A DNA stretch of 45,798 bases. Origin: Pseudomonadota bacterium (GTDB lineage: Bacteria; Pseudomonadota; Alphaproteobacteria; Rhizobiales; Hyphomicrobiaceae). Below the pieces are notes generated by a model. That model was given only the letters and a program-made list of their open reading frames with translations. It searched no databases and was not told the origin of the DNA. Of the stretch, positions 21,435 through 30,169 are shown piece after piece. Within the stretch, counting starts at the first letter, position 1. Every line of letters begins with the position of its first letter. A program made the translations under genes and the position numbers. The stretch is taken from assembly GCA_018242255.1 (NCBI GenBank), contig JAFECH010000345.1, forward strand, positions 1 through 45,798. Reading direction: 5' to 3'.

Positions 21435-23399
21435 CTACTGCCGTACGGGCCGTCGACGGTCGTGAAACCACGGCCGATAGTCTTCCATTTTTGCGCGTTG
21501 TCCGGACGATGCGTGCCGCTTGCACGTCGAAGCTTCTTCGCTCTTGGGGTCGGCACCCCAGCGAACCTCGACGCAGTCGTTCACGTTGTAGGCCATTTCC
21601 AGCCCTTTAGAGCGGTCCAGAACGTCTTTGAGCGTCAGCGTCCATTGCGAACCGTCGCTTCGCGTGTACGAGAATTTTCGCGACGCGATTTCTTTTGTGA
21701 GAGTTTGGTCGAGCGCCGACTTCACGTCAGCGGTGCTTTCGCCTTTCGGCATCGCATAACGATCGGCGCGCCGCGCGACACGATCCGGAAAACCTCGGAC
21801 GACGTCGATGGCGATCAACAGCCGCAAATCGCGCGAAGGCGTTGCGAAGTCCTCCCACGCGCCGGTCGTCTCGAATATCGACGGCCCCGACGGAATGGCG
21901 ACGTCGGCGCCACCATTGTTCTGATATTTCCGCCCATTCTCGACCGACGTTACGCGTGTCTTCACCTGCTCTTCGAGCGCGGTGATCGTCTCTTTCATCG
22001 CGCGTTCCGGATCAAGTGGCTCGGGCGACATCACGTCGTCCATGCGATCGTAGAAATCTTCGACGCCGAGCTTCGATTGTTCGAGAGAGAAATCACCGTA
22101 ATCGGCATCTTTCGCGATCTCGGCATTCGTCAATCGCCTCAGCGTACCGTTGTTGTCGGCGACGATCGGACGAAAGCGCTTGAACCCCGGACTGCCGAGC
22201 GATGGATCTTGCGCGAACAGGAAATTGCCGCGCCAGAAGCGCTTCCGCGCTACCGTTCCGTCCGGCTGGCCATCGACAGCAAGGAAGACGCCCGCTGAAT
22301 CGGTCGTCTGCGCGACGCGCTTTACCAACACGAGGACGTGGCCATAAGGGTCGGCATAGATCGTCCCAGGTCGCAGTGTCTCGGCCGTCAGAGGTACGGG
22401 ATAATAATCGGTGTTGTTGTCCGCTGCTGCGGTTCGCCCAGAACCGGAATGAACAGCGTTGGCGACGACATTGCGAACGTAGTATCCGAAACCCGGTAGA
22501 AGGCCTTGCGGCCGCGACGAGCTTTTCTGCGCCGACGCCGAAACGGACGCTGAATCGAACATGCCGAAGATTGAGTTGCTCGCGCTCTGGATCGGCTTTT
22601 GCTTCGCGTCGGCCTCCGGGCTGTCTTCTTTCTGAATGTTGAACCATTGCGGGCAGCGCGGAGCCTTCCCGCCGCCGCCGCGCGTACATTTGGAATATCC
22701 GAATGGCAGACCAGTCTTGAAAGCGAAGTAGGCGCGCAGAAAATACGGAAGATCCGCGCAGTCTGGCTTCATGATCAGCTTCTTGCTGTCTTCGTCGAGC
22801 CCCATGGCATTGAAAAGCATGTTGCGCGACGGATCGCGCAAGACTTCGTGCAAAGCTGGCCATGACGGCTGCGCATCGATCGGATCGTCAAAGAGCTTTT
22901 CGATCCAGGCGGAATAGAGGTTCTCCGTCTCGCGGGTCCAGGCCCCACGGATCGGCCAGACACTCTTTGACGTAGCGCGCGGCGAAGCACCAGCCGTCTT
23001 TCCGACCGTGAATTCCCGTTTGACCGTTGCGCATTCGGAGTTGGCGCCGTCGCGCGTCAGCGTTGCAGTCCAGGTTCCGGCTGCTGGCGATTGCAACTCG
23101 GCATACCAGAAATAGGGTGGGCCGCCGTGCCGCTCCTTAGAGGTGACGGCCACCTTGCCGTCCGGGCCGGTCAGCGAGAGTGCGCCATCGAGCGGTTTCT
23201 CGGCCGTGAAGATGATCCGCAGCGGCGCGCCCTTCCAGGGCGACATCGGCGAAGCGAGAACCGCGAGGCCCGCCTCGCTCTCACAGGCCGAGAACGCATC
23301 CTTGGCGCGGGCGAAAGACGGCGATGCACACGCGAAAACCGCGGCGGCGGCGACCAGCATCGCAGGCGCTGTCCGGCGCAATTGGAATTGGGGAAACAA
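21435..23399 (-). CDS. Large secreted protein with possible NlpC/P60-like Cys/His centre
   Basis: The 654-residue protein has a signal peptide (to about residue 30, '...CASPSFA') and a beta-rich N-terminal part. In the middle, 'KPDCADLPYFLRAYFAF' (Cys214) resembles the Cys-helix of papain-like peptidases, and 'RPGTIYADPYGHVLVLVKRV' (His354) resembles the 'PGD...GHVGIYV' strand of NlpC/P60 or CHAP enzymes, with Asp376 a possible third residue. Serine-rich and charged linkers separate them. The C-terminal 150 residues are helical and unfamiliar. This reading is inference; no strong family match is recognised. The start is a TTG with GGGGG eight bases upstream; an ATG at 23360 would remove the charged part of the signal peptide. 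It is probably periplasmic and monocistronic. Confidence 0.7.
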   Translation of the reverse strand: MFPQFQLRRTAPAMLVAAAAVFACASPSFARAKDAFSACESEAGLAVLASPMSPWKGAPLRIIFTAEKPLDGALSLTGPDGKVAVTSKERHGGPPYFWYAELQSPAAGTWTATLTRDGANSECATVKREFTVGKTAGASPRATSKSVWPIRGAWTRETENLYSAWIEKLFDDPIDAQPSWPALHEVLRDPSRNMLFNAMGLDEDSKKLIMKPDCADLPYFLRAYFAFKTGLPFGYSKCTRGGGGKAPRCPQWFNIQKEDSPEADAKQKPIQSASNSIFGMFDSASVSASAQKSSSRPQGLLPGFGYYVRNVVANAVHSGSGRTAAADNNTDYYPVPLTAETLRPGTIYADPYGHVLVLVKRVAQTTDSAGVFLAVDGQPDGTVARKRFWRGNFLFAQDPSLGSPGFKRFRPIVADNNGTLRRLTNAEIAKDADYGDFSLEQSKLGVEDFYDRMDDVMSPEPLDPERAMKETITALEEQVKTRVTSVENGRKYQNNGGADVAIPSGPSIFETTGAWEDFATPSRDLRLLIAIDVVRGFPDRVARRADRYAMPKGESTADVKSALDQTLTKEIASRKFSYTRSDGSQWTLTLKDVLDRSKGLEMAYNVNDCVEVRWGADPKSEEASTCKRHASSGQRAKMEDYRPWFHDRRRPVRQ

Positions 23400-23530
23400 T
23401 CGACTAACCCCCGTTTTGTGCTCCCTAGATTTGGAACACTATCGCGAGAGCCTTGCCCAAACGATGGCAGAGCCGGAATTCTTTACACCCGGCCGACGAT
23501 AAAAAATGCTGAGTTTGTCGCGTTAACCGA

Positions 23531-24202
23531 TCAATCGTCCGAATAGCGTTGTTCTTTCCACGGATCGGCCCGATTGTGATAGCCGTTCACTTCCCAAAAT
23601 CCAGGCGCATCGCGCGCAACAAATTCGATGCGTTTCAGCCACTTCGCGCTTTTCCAGAAATAGAGGTGCGGAACCACCAGACGAACCGGACCGCCGTGTT
23701 CGCGCGTCAGCGGTTTGCCGTCCCAGCTATGCGCAACAATAGCGTCGTCGGAGGCAAAATCCGCCAGCGTAATATTCGTCGTATACTTGTCATAGCTGTG
23801 CAGAATGACGAATTGGGCCTCAGGCTTCGGCATAACGAGATCGAGCAGTTCGTGTGTCGAAACACCGGTCCAGCGATTGTCGTAGCGCGACCAGGTTGTG
23901 ACGCAATGGATGTCCGACGTCTTGACGCTGCTCGGCTCGCGCTGAAACTGCCCCCAGTTGAGGGTCGTCGGATGTTCGACAGCACCATCGATAACCAACT
24001 GCCACTGATCGAGCGGGATCTCGGGCTGTTGTCCAAGGTCGAGCACCGGCCAGTCGCGGACCAGATGCTGACCCGGAGGTAATCTTTCGGAGTCGGCGCG
24101 CGAGGTCATTCCAGTCAAGAAGCGACCTTCCCTAGCCCACTTCTGTTTCGTTCGCGTCAGCTTGCTGGCTTCCGGCAGGTCGTTGCTGCTGTCGTCGCTC
24201 AT
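23531..24202 (-). CDS. Sulfite-oxidase-like molybdopterin oxidoreductase
   Basis: A 223-residue protein with the molybdopterin-binding sulfite oxidase domain: 'WQLVIDGAVEHPTTLNWGQFQ', the Mo-ligand Cys100 in 'SDIHCVTTWSRYDNRWTGV', 'FVILHSYDKYTTNI', and 'GGPVRLVVPHLYFWKSAKWLKRIEF'. It lacks the Tat signal of MsrP/YedY and the haem and dimerisation domains of true sulfite oxidases, so it is a cytoplasmic, single-domain COG2041 member whose substrate is unknown. The ATG at 24202 lies 6 bases after the LLM gene stop, with GGAG a little far upstream. It is probably cotranscribed with the luciferase-like gene. Confidence 0.88.
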   Translation of the reverse strand: MSDDSSNDLPEASKLTRTKQKWAREGRFLTGMTSRADSERLPPGQHLVRDWPVLDLGQQPEIPLDQWQLVIDGAVEHPTTLNWGQFQREPSSVKTSDIHCVTTWSRYDNRWTGVSTHELLDLVMPKPEAQFVILHSYDKYTTNITLADFASDDAIVAHSWDGKPLTREHGGPVRLVVPHLYFWKSAKWLKRIEFVARDAPGFWEVNGYHNRADPWKEQRYSDD

Positions 24203-24208
24203 AAGGGC

Positions 24209-25222
24209 TTAGGTCTCCGGGCACAATTGCAGTCGCGCGTCGGCGTTCTGCGTATCGGCGACGATCGCGAACGAACGCAGCCGCAACGCGTGGTCGTAGA
24301 TGTCGGAGACGATCATAAGCTCGTCGGCGGATGTTTCGTCAATGAGCGCCTTGAGACCAGCGCGAACGGTTTCAGGCGATCCGATGACAGAGCGTGCGAG
24401 CATCGATGTCGCTTGCGCCTTTTCACGTGGCGACCAGTAGCTCTCGATGTCGTCGATGGGTGGCTGGCTGAGCTGCCGGGCGCCGCGGGCCAAGTTCGCA
24501 AATGACATCTGCTGCGTTGTCGCAAGATGCCGGGCTTCGCGGTCGGTCTCCGCTGCGATGACATTGACGCCGACCATCGCATACGGGCGGTCGAGCTGCT
24601 CGGACGGCTTGAAGTGTGAGCGATAGATTTCGAGGGCAGGCAGCAATTGCTCGGGCGCGAAGTGCGAGGCGAACGCGTACGGCAAACCGAGTTCCGCCGC
24701 GAGATATGCGCCAAACGTGCTTGAGCCCAAGATCCACAACGGCACGTTCGTTCCCGCCGCCGGCACCGCCTGAATCCGCTGTCCCGGCTGTGCGGGTGCG
24801 AAGTACGACTGCAGTTCGACAACGTCTTGCGGGAATGTATCGGCGGCTGCAGGCTGTCGCCTCAAAGCTCGTACGGTGAGCGGGTCGGTGCCGGGAGCGC
24901 GGCCCAGTCCAAGATCGATGCGGCCAGGGAACAGCCGCGCCAGCGTTCCGAATTGCTCTGCGATAATCAGCGGCGCATGGTTGGGAAGCATGATGCCACC
25001 CGCACCGACGCGGATCGTCTTCGACCCTGCCGCGATATGTCCGATAACGACCGAGGTCGCAGCACTCGCGATCCCAGGCATGTTGTGATGTTCCGCGACC
25101 CAAAATCGGCGATAGCCCCACTTCTCGGCGTGAGCCGCGAGATCGCGTGCGTTATCGAGCGCGCCACGCGCATCCGTATTTTCCGTGACGCGAACGAGAT
25201 CGAGAATGGAAATGGCCGTCAT
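24209..25222 (-). CDS. Luciferase-like flavin-dependent monooxygenase
   Basis: The 337-residue TIM-barrel protein ('[62 protein letters not shown]...[44 protein letters not shown]' region) belongs to the LLM family, MsnO8-like branch. Such enzymes use reduced FMN or F420 and oxygen to oxidise aldehydes, sulfonates, amines or similar substrates. No reductase gene is adjacent, so reduced flavin must come from elsewhere. GGAGG upstream fixes the ATG. It is followed closely by the molybdoenzyme gene; together with the amine-oxidase-like gene upstream they form a minus-strand oxidative cluster of unknown substrate. Confidence 0.9.
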   Translation of the reverse strand: MTAISILDLVRVTENTDARGALDNARDLAAHAEKWGYRRFWVAEHHNMPGIASAATSVVIGHIAAGSKTIRVGAGGIMLPNHAPLIIAEQFGTLARLFPGRIDLGLGRAPGTDPLTVRALRRQPAAADTFPQDVVELQSYFAPAQPGQRIQAVPAAGTNVPLWILGSSTFGAYLAAELGLPYAFASHFAPEQLLPALEIYRSHFKPSEQLDRPYAMVGVNVIAAETDREARHLATTQQMSFANLARGARQLSQPPIDDIESYWSPREKAQATSMLARSVIGSPETVRAGLKALIDETSADELMIVSDIYDHALRLRSFAIVADTQNADARLQLCPET

Positions 25223-25289
25223 GACGTCCTCCGGGCTGACGCATGATGTAGGTGCGCGCCCGCAAGAATGCCAATCGGGGTTTCGACCG

Positions 25290-26657
25290 CTAGAAATTTA
25301 AAGTGTCGCGGACGCGATACCATGCTTCGACGAATGGCACTGCCCGCCGCGCGATCGGATGCGCTGGAAACGGCGGAAAAACAAGATCGTCGAATGCCGT
25401 GCGCCCCTCCAGATTTTCGAGCATCTGCAACGCAATTCTGTTGCCGAAATAAGTCGCGCGCGAAACGCCCGTGCCGCAGTAGCCAACGGCATAATGGATG
25501 CCAGCGGACGTTCGGCCGATGTGCGGAACCTCGTCGTAAGTGTAACCAATCTTGCCATCCCAAGCATGGGTAATTGGTACGTCCTTAAGGTCCGGGAAGA
25601 CGCTGAGCATATCGCGCGCCAGATGCCCGAACGCCGACGGCGATGTATTCGCCGCAAATCGCCCCACGCGCCCGCCCCAGATGATGCGACGCGCATCCGG
25701 CGCCCCGCGAAAGTAATAGAAGACGCGATTGCTGTTGCCGTAGACCCGGTTCTTCGGCAGCAGGCGGGTATAAAGCTGCTCCGAAATTTCCCCCGTCGCG
25801 ATAATGCCTGAGCCGACAGGAACGATATGCCGCCCGAGCTCGGGCACGAGTCCCTCGGTATAGCCGTTGCTCGCGATGAGAACGTTTCGAGCGACCGTCT
25901 CGCCACGCGCCGTGCTGACACGAAATCCGCCCGACACGGCCTCGATATGGGTAACCGCGGTTTGATCCAAAATCCTGCCGCCGGCCTCTGTCGTCCGTGC
26001 CGTCAAGCCGGCATGATAAAGACCCGGATGCAGCGAGGCGTCGTTCGGCAACACCGAGCCGCCGTAGAAAACGTCGGAGCCGATTTCGGAAGCCTGCTCC
26101 GATCGTGGCACCATGAAGCTTTCGACGTTAGCGATCGTCTTGAGATCCTGCATGTCGGCGGCCATCGCATCGAAGTGCTCTGGCCGGATCGCCGCGCGGA
26201 ATCGGCCGCAGCGGCGAAAATGACAGTCGATCTTCTCGGTCTCGATCAGCGACGCGATGTGGTCGAGCATGCGCGTTCCTTCGCGCAGCATCTCTTCGGC
26301 CTTTCGCCGGCCCCGCAACGCGATCAGCGTCTTGACCCGGAACTTTTGATTGCCGCTGCCGATTTGCCCCCCGTTCCGGGTGCTGGCGCCAAATCCGGCG
26401 CGCCCACGTTCGAAGATCACGACGTCGCGCCCGGCGCGCGCCAAAGTCAGCGCTGCAGACAAGCCCGTGAAGCCGGAGCCGACGATTGCGACATCGCACT
26501 TTGCCGGAACGGGGTTCTGCCCATTGTTATCTTCGGAAGGCAGTGCATCCCACCAATAGGGTCGGAATATCGGCGAATGAGATGAGCGAACTTTTCCATT
26601 CGCCAGAGCGTCGGCCGAAGGAAAAGCCGGCGCATGTGCATTGACAGACTGAGTCAC
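25290..26657 (-). CDS. FAD-dependent amine oxidase, PuuB/DadA-like
   Basis: The 455-residue protein has an FAD-binding '[32 protein letters not shown]' at about residue 54, followed by '[13 protein letters not shown]' and a C-terminal '[14 protein letters not shown]...[19 protein letters not shown]'. This is the D-amino-acid-oxidase-fold group containing gamma-glutamylputrescine oxidoreductase (PuuB), which oxidises secondary amines to aldehyde and amine with oxygen as acceptor. A 50-residue N-terminal extension precedes the Rossmann motif. The GTG start has GAGGA upstream. A second family member is found at 42984-44267, beside the Pot transporter; this copy lies with the flavin monooxygenase instead, so its substrate may differ. 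Confidence 0.87.
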   Translation of the reverse strand: MTQSVNAHAPAFPSADALANGKVRSSHSPIFRPYWWDALPSEDNNGQNPVPAKCDVAIVGSGFTGLSAALTLARAGRDVVIFERGRAGFGASTRNGGQIGSGNQKFRVKTLIALRGRRKAEEMLREGTRMLDHIASLIETEKIDCHFRRCGRFRAAIRPEHFDAMAADMQDLKTIANVESFMVPRSEQASEIGSDVFYGGSVLPNDASLHPGLYHAGLTARTTEAGGRILDQTAVTHIEAVSGGFRVSTARGETVARNVLIASNGYTEGLVPELGRHIVPVGSGIIATGEISEQLYTRLLPKNRVYGNSNRVFYYFRGAPDARRIIWGGRVGRFAANTSPSAFGHLARDMLSVFPDLKDVPITHAWDGKIGYTYDEVPHIGRTSAGIHYAVGYCGTGVSRATYFGNRIALQMLENLEGRTAFDDLVFPPFPAHPIARRAVPFVEAWYRVRDTLNF

Positions 26658-26772
26658 GAACGTCCTCGTTTGAGACGGAGGCGCCGTGTTTACCCTGCTT
26701 GCCAGATTTTTGCACCAGGGCCATGACGGCTGCCGCCGCCTTGCATCCCGTGGCTAAGCGTATCAGCAAACC

Positions 26773-27057
26773 CTATCTGAATATCGCCTCGATCCACGAT
26801 CGCGGCAGATGCTCCATCCGATAGACGAGCCCCGGCTTCAGGATGAATTCTCCGTCCCCAAGCGCATCGAGATCGAAATCTCCGTTCGTCCGTCTTGGGG
26901 CCACACCTGCAAAAATATAGCGACGGCCAAAATCGTCGGCGACGGTCGCTGGAATATCGCGATTGGCGTAAATGCCGACGCTCGGTCCCGTGGGCTTGGC
27001 ATCATGCAATAAAAAATATTCGAGGTGCCGGATACGCTTTGATCCTGCCGATGACAT
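26773..27057 (-). CDS. Small uncharacterised protein
   Basis: From the ATG at 27057, with GGGGAGG five bases upstream, the frame encodes 94 residues: 'MSSAGSKRIRHLEYFLLHDAKPTGPSVGIYANRDIPATVADDFGRRYIFAGVAPR...' It is soluble, mixed alpha/beta, and of ordinary composition. I do not recognise the family. The longer frame to 27126 is not needed. It lies 115 bases before the amine oxidase gene on the same strand and may be part of that unit. Confidence 0.6.
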   Translation of the reverse strand: MSSAGSKRIRHLEYFLLHDAKPTGPSVGIYANRDIPATVADDFGRRYIFAGVAPRRTNGDFDLDALGDGEFILKPGLVYRMEHLPRSWIEAIFR

Positions 27058-27618
27058 AACATCCTCCCCTGAAACATTTTGGGCCGAGACGTCGGCTGTC
27101 ATCCGGCGCCCTGCGGCGTGTTTCATCTCTCCTGTGCATGTTGATCGGGATCGGCGTCGTCGCCGTCCGACCGATCTGAATGAGACGCCGAAGCGCCGGT
27201 CCGCTGACGAGTTTGAGGGCTCGCGTCGGCTTTAGGGTGGCTGGGAGCCGTTAGCTGACGAAATTCAGCAGCGCTGTCACAATTTTCGGAGTCGAGATAG
27301 TCCGTGAGGCTCACAAGTCCGCGCCGTGCCGCCGTTTTGTGTCCTTCGCTTTTGACGACTGAACGCATCGCGGCCTCGAGAGGAAAAGAGAAACCGGATC
27401 ACGAACCCTTATGGCAACCCACGAGAAATTACGTGATCCGGGCATGGCGTGCCGTACATCCGTGGCTCGTCGTTGCACGGCTCCATGGGCATTAACGACA
27501 GCCTACACGGCACAGTGATGCAATTCTGGGCAAGTGCGCGAGTAGTGAATCGCTAGCGATCGAACTAGAGTAGATTTACGCGGGCCGGGTATGGGGTCCG
27601 CCCGCAAGGGTGCGTAGG
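27058..27618. other. Intergenic region, one doubtful small frame
   Basis: Over 500 bases between divergent genes. An 81-codon minus-strand frame (27123-27368, starting 'MRSVVKSEGHKTAARRGLVSLTDYLD') could be a gene leading into the 94-residue protein, but its C-terminal half is low-complexity Ser/Asp/Gln-rich and no ribosome-binding site is convincing. A long inverted repeat (listed separately) is the main feature. Confidence 0.4.
27394..27441. repeat. 10-bp perfect inverted repeat upstream of MASE1 kinase
   Basis: CCGGATCACG (27394-27403) and CGTGATCCGG (27432-27441) are exact inverted copies separated by 28 bases. The site lies 180 bases before the kinase ATG; it could be an operator for a dimeric regulator, or a transcript hairpin. 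Confidence 0.7.
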
Positions 27619-29253
27619 ATGGTGCAGGCGCTGACGCGAGGTACGTTCATCGGCATGCCGCCCCCGCGGTATGTCGCGCTCGGCGCAGCCTATCTTGCGG
27701 CATACGTGGCTCTGGACTGGCTGAGTTTCGTCGATCCCTTGGGCGCATTCGGAATAACGCCATGGAATCCGACCACGGGCGTCAGTATAGCCCTAGTCTT
27801 GGCCTTCGGCCGCGCGTTCATTCCCTGGATATTTCTTGCGCCATTGATGGCAGACGGTCTCCTGCGACAATTTCCTCTGCCGCTCGGAGCTGAAGTCGCA
27901 GTGGTTCTTATCCTCGGAGGGACCTATGCAGCTGCCGCTTGGTTTTTGACGCGGCAAGACGGACCATTTTCAAATACGCTCCAATCGAAGCAGGACTTGA
28001 TCTGGCTGCTCGGGACAGCAGCCATCGCCGCGATGGTCGCCGCAACCGTTTGTGTGTTGCTCCTTGCGATGATGTCGATCATCAGCACCGACCAGATCGG
28101 GCAAGGAATTCTCGGCTGGTGGGTCGGCGATATGATCGGCATCACAGTAATGACGCCGTTCCTCCTTTTTCTCTTCTCCGGCCGCACGATCTTTCCGCAC
28201 TCCGCCGAACTGTTGCTGCCGTTTGCAGTGATGATCGGCGCGCTGTTCCTGATTTTCGGCACGGCAACGACCAACCCCTCTCAGCTTTTCTATCTCTTGT
28301 TTCTCCCCGTTATTTGGATTGCCGTGCGTTTCGGGCTGGAAGCCGTGACGGGGGCGCTCGTCGTAACCCAAGTGCTTCTCATCAGTGCGATCCAGCTCGC
28401 CGGCCACAGCGGTCTCAGCATCACGGCGCTGCAGACGTTGATGCTCGCGCTTGCGCTGACGGGATTGGTCGTGGGCGCGCTCGTGACGGAGCAACGCAAC
28501 ACCCAGCGTGAACTGTGGCTCCATCGCGAAGCTTTGGGTCGCGCCTCTCGTGTTGGCGCATTGGGAGCCCTTGCTGCCGCCATCGCTCACGAAATCAATC
28601 AACCCCTCACCGCTATAGGCAACTACGCGCGCGTCGGCCGCCGAAATCTGAAAAGTGACGCGATGGATCGGACCGCGGCTGTTCGCACCACCGAGCAGAT
28701 CATCGAACAGGTCGATCGTGCCGCTGCCGTCATCCGCTGGCTTCGCGATTTCATAGGCGCGGGCAGTTCGCGTTTCGAAGTCGTCTCGGTGCCCGATCTC
28801 ATCCGACGGCCTGAATCGGTTTGCCGTGCGGATCTTGAAGAGCACGGTATCGTGCTGGATACGATCGTCCCGCGCGATCTGCAGAGCGTTCAGGTCGACC
28901 GGCTTCAGATCGAACAGGTCGTCACGAACATCGTCAAGAACGCAGCCGAGGCGATTGCCGGGGCGCGCGTCTCAGGTGGCAGGATTCAAATCGAAGCCGC
29001 CGACGCAGGATCGGCCTTCATCGTCATTTCCGTCGTCGACAATGGGCCGGGCTTCGAAGCAATTCTCTTGGAGCGCCCAATCTCGCCGTTCACAACGACC
29101 AAAGCTGACGGCATGGGGCTTGGATTGTCGCTGAGCCGCTCGATCATACAATCCCATGGCGGGAAGTTGACGCTCGGCGGTAGCTCCGCGGGCGCACGCG
29201 TATCTTTTACGTTGCCGAAAGTCGACAAGGAGGCAATGAGCACGACGATATGA
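27619..29253 (+). CDS. MASE1-domain sensor histidine kinase
   Basis: A 544-residue membrane kinase. Residues about 15-290 form a MASE1 integral-membrane sensor of eight or so helices with the typical 'WNPTTGVSIALVLAFG' and 'GWWVGDMIGITVMTPFLLF'. The kinase core follows with 'LAAAIAHEINQPLTAIGNYARVG' (phospho-acceptor His about residue 324), 'VVTNIVKNAAEAI', 'VVDNGPGF' and 'GMGLGLSLSRSII'. The HEINQPL form is the FixL/DctB-like class that partners FixJ-type regulators. An in-frame GTG lies three codons upstream, but AAGGG eight bases upstream supports the ATG at 27619. It overlaps the response-regulator gene by ATGA. The ligand is unknown. Confidence 0.9.
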   Translation: MVQALTRGTFIGMPPPRYVALGAAYLAAYVALDWLSFVDPLGAFGITPWNPTTGVSIALVLAFGRAFIPWIFLAPLMADGLLRQFPLPLGAEVAVVLILGGTYAAAAWFLTRQDGPFSNTLQSKQDLIWLLGTAAIAAMVAATVCVLLLAMMSIISTDQIGQGILGWWVGDMIGITVMTPFLLFLFSGRTIFPHSAELLLPFAVMIGALFLIFGTATTNPSQLFYLLFLPVIWIAVRFGLEAVTGALVVTQVLLISAIQLAGHSGLSITALQTLMLALALTGLVVGALVTEQRNTQRELWLHREALGRASRVGALGALAAAIAHEINQPLTAIGNYARVGRRNLKSDAMDRTAAVRTTEQIIEQVDRAAAVIRWLRDFIGAGSSRFEVVSVPDLIRRPESVCRADLEEHGIVLDTIVPRDLQSVQVDRLQIEQVVTNIVKNAAEAIAGARVSGGRIQIEAADAGSAFIVISVVDNGPGFEAILLERPISPFTTTKADGMGLGLSLSRSIIQSHGGKLTLGGSSAGARVSFTLPKVDKEAMSTTI

Positions 29254-29864
29254 AGATCGCTATTATCGACGACGATTTCGCCGTACGTGATTCATTGGGC
29301 CAGCTCTTGGCAGGCTCAGGGCTCGACGTTTGTTCCTACCAATCTGCCGAGGACTTCATGTCGGAGGCGGCCGATAACGACATTGGTTGCGTCGTCTCCG
29401 ATGTGCGCCTTCCGAACATGACGGGGATTGAGCTGCATCATGAGATCGCCCAGCGTTACCCCAGTCTGCCAGTCATTCTTATCACCGGTCACGGCGACAT
29501 TTCGATGGCCGTGACAGCCGTCAAGAATGGAGCGGTGGACTTCATCGAAAAACCGTTCTCGGACGAACGGATCGTCGCTAGCATCCGTCATGCCGTCGAT
29601 GTCGGTGCGCGCAAAAAAGTCGACGCTGACATGCGCAACGAATTTCAAAATCGCGTTGCCGAGCTTTCGCCACGACAAAAGCAAGTCATGGACCATCTCG
29701 TGCTCGGCCTCTCGAACAAGGAGATCGCGTTGAAGCTCGGCCTGAGCACACGCACAGTCGAGAACTACAGAGCATGGGTGATGGAAAGAATGCGCACGCG
29801 CAATCTCGCCGAACTCGTGAGACTTGCAACTTGGCTCGATGGATCCCATCTGCATAAGCGTTGA
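29250..29864 (+). CDS. FixJ/NarL-type response regulator
   Basis: The 204-residue protein has a receiver (acidic 'IDDD' at 6-9, phospho-acceptor Asp51 in 'VVSDVRLPN', 'EKPF' lysine near 106) and a LuxR-type HTH ('LSPRQKQVMDHLVLGLSNKEIALKLGLSTRTVENYRAWVMERM'). It is the cognate partner of the overlapping MASE1 kinase and would activate transcription when phosphorylated. The first downstream gene on the same strand is the ethanolamine-type permease, a plausible target. Confidence 0.93.
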   Translation: MKIAIIDDDFAVRDSLGQLLAGSGLDVCSYQSAEDFMSEAADNDIGCVVSDVRLPNMTGIELHHEIAQRYPSLPVILITGHGDISMAVTAVKNGAVDFIEKPFSDERIVASIRHAVDVGARKKVDADMRNEFQNRVAELSPRQKQVMDHLVLGLSNKEIALKLGLSTRTVENYRAWVMERMRTRNLAELVRLATWLDGSHLHKR

Positions 29865-30169
29865 AATAATTGAATTATGCGAATGGCTCGGCTTCTTGCT
29901 GCACCATTAGAGTAATTGTACTCTGGTATCCTCTGCCTGCTATCGCTGTCGGTGCTCTGGTGCAAAGCTGCAAATGTTTCAGTGTTCAGTTTTGAACGCT
30001 GATCTGGCGCAGGGGGTGGCACGCAGAGGACGCGCATGCGTTTGAGCGTTGGTGGCGGAAGCTGGCAAGCTCGGCATCCTCGAGGCGCTCCATCTCCCTG
30101 ACGAGGAGTCCCATAAATAAATCGGCTCTCTTCCGCGCCTGATCGGCGGCTTCACGTGGGGAGACAATC
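29865..30169. promoter_or_regulatory. Leader of ethanolamine-type permease with palindrome
   Basis: No gene seen in these 305 bases. AGAGTA-ATTG-TACTCT (29909-29924) is a perfect inverted repeat with a 4-base spacer, a candidate site for the FixJ-type regulator encoded just upstream or another dimeric factor. GGGGAGA precedes the permease ATG. Confidence 0.45.
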
